Assembly (NCBI RefSeq): GCF_038397735.1
Contig: NZ_CP151635.1
Coordinates: 1,860,001 to 1,924,000 of the forward strand
DNA: 64,000 nt
From: Microbacterium sp. LWH13-1.2
Lineage (GTDB): Bacteria > Actinomycetota > Actinomycetes > Actinomycetales > Microbacteriaceae
Reading direction: 5' to 3'
Part shown: in pieces, positions 57,382-64,000 of the stretch
How positions within the stretch are numbered: position 1 is the stretch's first letter
Layout of the letters: the number at the start of each line of letters is the position of its first letter
The notes under the pieces: generated by a model
Seen by the model: the letters and a program-made list of their open reading frames with translations, nothing else
The model's database searches: none
What the model was told of the DNA's origin: nothing
Made by a program: the position numbers and the translations under genes

Positions 57382-59753
57382 TACGCCTCCTCGGAGGAGT
57401 CGGATGCGGAGCGCTTGTCGTCCTCCGGGGCGGGATCGGACTCGTCGGACGCGAGCGCATCGTCGTCCTCGTCCTCGCCGAGGAGCTCGCGCACCTCGTC
57501 GTCGATCGACGGCTCGGGCTCGATGTCTGCGTCCGAGTCCGCTTCTGCGTCTGCATCTGCATCTGCGTCTGCGTCTGCATCTGCATCTGCGTCTGTGTCT
57601 GCATCTGCGTCTGCATCTGCGTCTGCATCTGCGTCTGCATCTGCGTCTGCATCTGCGTCTGCATCTGCGTCTGCATCTGCATCTGCATCTGCGTCTGCAT
57701 CATCCGTGACGGCTTCAGCGCCATCAGCGCGAGCGCTCTCGGCGACGGGCTGCTTTGCGTGGTCCTCGTCGTCGAAGTCCCCTTCGATGAGGCCGTCTTC
57801 GATGATGATCTCCTCGTCGCCGGCCTCGTCCACTCCGAGCGCTTCGGCAGCGACCTCGGCACGGTGCGCCCAGAACTCGGCTTCATCGGTGCGTCCGAGG
57901 TCCTCGAGAACGGCGGCGCGAGCGGAGAAGAGCGCGGGGCTCCACTCGAACGCGCGGTCCGGGTCGAGCTCCGGGATCTCGAGCTCGCCGAGTGCGAGTT
58001 CCAGGTCGCCCTGGTCGAGACGTGCGCCGGACATGGCTATCGCCAGCGAGACGCGGACAGGCGTGGGGAGAGCGGCCCGGTCGATCGCTCGGCCGGTCTC
58101 GAGCGCACGGTCGGGACGACCGATCCCGCGCTCGCTGTCGACCATGAGGGCGATCTGATCGTCCTTGCCGGAGATGCGACGGTACGTCCGCAGCTCGCGG
58201 AGCGCGAGAGCGAAGTCCTCGGTCGCGTAGGCCGTGATGCCGAGCGTCTCGCGCACGATGGCGATACGACCTGCGCGACGCGACGCCGCGAGGGCGTGCT
58301 CGTGGGCGAGCGCCGGGTCTTCGTCGATGAGGCGGGATGCCATGGCCAGGTGACGCGCGACGAGGTCGGCGTTCTCCTTGCTCAGTGTCTTCAGCTCGTT
58401 GCGCGCAGAGGTGTGCAGGTCGCGTGCAGTGACGTCGTCCGGAATGTGCGGGTCGTTGAACCGCGGACGGTCGCCATCGGCCTGTACCGGACGTTCGCGA
58501 CCCGCTCCCCCGCGCTGCGGGTACGAGCGAGACGAGTCACGGTCCTGGCGGGGAGCGCCACCGTCGCGGTTGTCACGGTTGTACCCACCCGAGCGAGGTG
58601 CGCCACCATCGCGGTTGTCACGGTTGTACCCACCCGAGCGAGGTGCGCCACCATCGCGGTTGTCACGGTTGTACCCACCCGAGCGAGGTGCGCCACCATC
58701 GCGGTTATCGCGGTTGTACCCACCCGAACGGGGAGCCCCGCCATCGCGGTTATCGCGGTTGTACCCACCCGAACGGGGAGCGCCACCATCGCGGTTATCA
58801 CGGTTGTACCCACCCGAACGGGGAGCGCCACCATCGCGGTTATCACGGTTGTACCCACCCGAACGGGGAGCGCCACCATCGCGGTTATCACGGTTGTACC
58901 CACCCGAACGGGGAGCGCCACCATCGCGGCTATCACGGTTGTCGCGGTTGTACCCACCCGAGCGGGGAGCCCCACCGTCGCGGTTGTCGCGGTTGTACCC
59001 ACCCGAGCGGGGAGCGCCGCCATCGCGGTTATCGCGGTTGTACCCACCCGAGCGGGGAGCCCCGCCATCGCGGTTATCGCGGTTGTACCCACCCGAGCGA
59101 GGTGCCCCGCCATCGCGGTTGTCACGGTTGTAGCCACCGGAACGAGGTGCGCCACCGTCGCGGTTGTCACGGTTGTAGCCACCGGAACGAGGTGCGCCAC
59201 CGTCGCGATTGTCACGGTTATAGCCACCGGTGCGAGGTGCGCCACCGTCGCGATTGTCACGGTTATAGCCACCGGTGCGCGGTGCGCCACCGTCGCGACT
59301 ATCACGGTTATAGCCACCGGTGCGCGGTGCGCCACCGTCGCGACTATCACGGTTATAGCCACCGGTGCGCGGTGCGCCACCGTCGCGACTATCACGGTTA
59401 TAGCCACCCGAGCGCGGGGCGCCACCGTCGCGACTATCACGGTTATAGCCACCCGAACGGGGAGCACTGCCGTCGCGGTTGTCGCGGTTGTACCCACCCG
59501 AGCGAGGGGCACCACCATCGCGGTTGTACCCACCCGAGCGGGGAGCACCACCCTCACGGCTGTCACGGTTGTAGCCACCCGAACGAGGTGCACCACCATC
59601 ACGGTTGTCACGGTTGTACCCGCCGGAACGGGGAGCGTCATCACGACGCGGGCCGCTGCTGCGGTTCTGGTCGGGGCGTCCACCGGAAGGACGGTGACCG
59701 CGCGATCCATTGTCGTCGTTGCGACGCGGACGGCGCTCTTGGTCTTCCGGCAT
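57381..59753 (-). CDS. TPR-like protein with a long Gly-Tyr-Asn-Arg-Asp repeat arm
   Basis: A 790-residue protein in three parts. (1) Residues about 30-400 carry roughly 24 copies of a 15-residue unit [15 protein letters not shown] (variants T for S, S for N), charged, Gly/Arg/Tyr-rich and certainly disordered. (2) A helical core of about 240 residues ([53 protein letters not shown]) of the TPR-like family found next to the HAD/tlyA genes in Actinobacteria. (3) An acidic Asp-Ala tail. ATG at 59753 has GGGAGC upstream. RGG-like arms usually bind RNA or drive condensation; this is inference. Confidence 0.85.
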   Translation of the reverse strand: MPEDQERRPRRNDDNGSRGHRPSGGRPDQNRSSGPRRDDAPRSGGYNRDNRDGGAPRSGGYNRDSREGGAPRSGGYNRDGGAPRSGGYNRDNRDGSAPRSGGYNRDSRDGGAPRSGGYNRDSRDGGAPRTGGYNRDSRDGGAPRTGGYNRDSRDGGAPRTGGYNRDNRDGGAPRTGGYNRDNRDGGAPRSGGYNRDNRDGGAPRSGGYNRDNRDGGAPRSGGYNRDNRDGGAPRSGGYNRDNRDGGAPRSGGYNRDNRDGGAPRSGGYNRDNRDSRDGGAPRSGGYNRDNRDGGAPRSGGYNRDNRDGGAPRSGGYNRDNRDGGAPRSGGYNRDNRDGGAPRSGGYNRDNRDGGAPRSGGYNRDNRDGGAPRSGGYNRDNRDGGAPRSGGYNRDNRDGGAPRQDRDSSRSYPQRGGAGRERPVQADGDRPRFNDPHIPDDVTARDLHTSARNELKTLSKENADLVARHLAMASRLIDEDPALAHEHALAASRRAGRIAIVRETLGITAYATEDFALALRELRTYRRISGKDDQIALMVDSERGIGRPDRALETGRAIDRAALPTPVRVSLAIAMSGARLDQGDLELALGELEIPELDPDRAFEWSPALFSARAAVLEDLGRTDEAEFWAHRAEVAAEALGVDEAGDEEIIIEDGLIEGDFDDEDHAKQPVAESARADGAEAVTDDADADADADADADADADADADADADADADADADADTDADADADADADADADAEADSDADIEPEPSIDDEVRELLGEDEDDDALASDESDPAPEDDKRSASDSSEEA
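57541..57707. repeat. Hexanucleotide repeat (GCRTCT)n encoding Asp-Ala
   Basis: About 27 tandem GCATCT/GCGTCT hexamers giving the Asp-Ala tail of the TPR-like protein. Confidence 0.95.
58551..59640. repeat. 45-bp minisatellite, about 24 copies
   Basis: Period of 45 bp (15 codons) with sequence blocks that are nearly identical between neighbours and drift along the array. One short unit (near 59520) and one longer unit (near 58930) break the period by multiples of three, so the frame is kept. It is coding, not CRISPR: there are no unique spacers. Confidence 0.97.
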
Positions 59754-59784
59754 GATGCTCCCTGTTCTAGATGTTGTTAACGCA

Positions 59785-59814
59785 AAATGGCCACCCAACG
59801 ATGGGTGGCCATTT
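59785..59814. terminator. rRNA operon terminator
   Basis: 13-bp stem AAATGGCCACCCA (59785-59797) with 59802-59814 and an ACGA loop, between the 5S 3' end and the TPR gene. Confidence 0.88.
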
Positions 59815-59826
59815 GCTTAAAAGAAG

Positions 59827-59943
59827 TCCGGCGGTGTCCTACTCTCCCACAGGGTCCCCCCTGCAGTACCATCGGCGCTGTGAGGCTTAGCTTCCGGGTT
59901 CGGAATGTAACCGGGCGTTTCCCTCACGCTATGGCCGCCGAAA
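59827..59943 (-). rRNA. rrf: 5S ribosomal RNA
   Basis: About 117 nt. The minus strand reads GGCGGCCATAGCGTGAGGGA at the 5' end, the conserved loop CCGAACCCGGAAGCTAAGCC, and GGGAGAGTAGGACACCGCC at the 3' end, as in actinobacterial 5S rRNA. Ends are placed by the terminal stem and may be off by a few bases. Confidence 0.95.
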
Positions 59944-60051
59944 CACTATAGATGTTTCAATCAAAACACATAACAAAGTCATTGTCATGCGGTTCTCGAC
60001 CGTACATCGAGAACCACTCAGTGGACGCGTAGCACCAACAAACGGTGTGTT

Positions 60052-64000
<3,949 letters not shown>

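Noticed and set aside
58551..59640. CRISPR array
   Set aside because: The repeats are contiguous 45-bp coding units with no unique spacers, and there are no cas genes.
57279..59780. An 833-codon frame of Val/Thr/Pro repeats on the plus strand
   Set aside because: It is the opposite strand of the 45-bp minisatellite. The minus-strand gene has a start with a ribosome binding site and a conserved helical core; the plus strand has neither.

Overview
This is a GC-rich actinobacterial chromosome segment, most likely from the Micrococcales and probably a Microbacterium-like Microbacteriaceae. The assignment is inferred from the high GC, the many GTG starts, the rRNA sequence and actinobacterial gene order: a garA/ftsR/MerR cluster, and a tlyA-nadK-recN-pyrG-xerD-parA-scpAB-rluB-cmk-der cluster. 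No species call is made. The window carries about 60 protein genes, one tRNA, and the 3' part of an rRNA operon.

Layout. 1-14 kb: the 5' part of a class II DAHP synthase gene, lipid enzymes (plsC, fadD), a peptide deformylase followed by a MinD/ParA-type ATPase with a long Glu-Pro repeat arm, pyruvate carboxylase, a ParA ATPase, the MerR/FtsR/FHA regulatory cluster, a CopC protein and lpdA. 14-17.5 kb: a type III polyketide synthase with a methyltransferase, a CYTH protein and a prepilin peptidase. 17.5-23.4 kb: an overlapping imuA-like/imuB/dnaE2 mutagenesis cassette behind a degenerate LexA-like box. 24-27.7 kb: a GT4 / (alpha/alpha) / GH130 operon. 28-33.5 kb: TetR with a divergent MFS/amidohydrolase pair, and a frameshifted VOC gene divergent from a MarR regulator.

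33.8-37.3 kb is a very small integrative element in tRNA-Pro(GGG). It has 44-bp att repeats, a tyrosine integrase, a replication-gene remnant, three small ORFs and a five-helix membrane protein as the only sizeable cargo. 37.4-41.7 kb holds small accessory genes and a DUF222-HNH protein with its own LexA-like box.

41.3-59.8 kb is almost entirely one leftward run of housekeeping genes joined by short start/stop overlaps: a TPR-like protein with about 24 copies of a Gly-Tyr-Asn-Arg-Asp repeat, HAD phosphatase, tlyA, nadK, recN, pyrG, Nudix, xerD, parA, scpA, scpB, rluB, tyrA, cmk, der, then a Nudix-NYN fusion. At two of its junctions, short duplications have copied the overlapping stop/start and created 9- and 25-codon micro-ORFs in the coupling chain. 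59.8-64 kb is 5S, 23S and the 3' part of 16S rRNA, all leftward.

The points most worth a second look are the mini integrative element and its membrane cargo, the micro-ORF junction duplications, the two low-complexity proteins, and the LexA-like boxes. All functional calls rest on motif and family recognition by eye; no database search was run.
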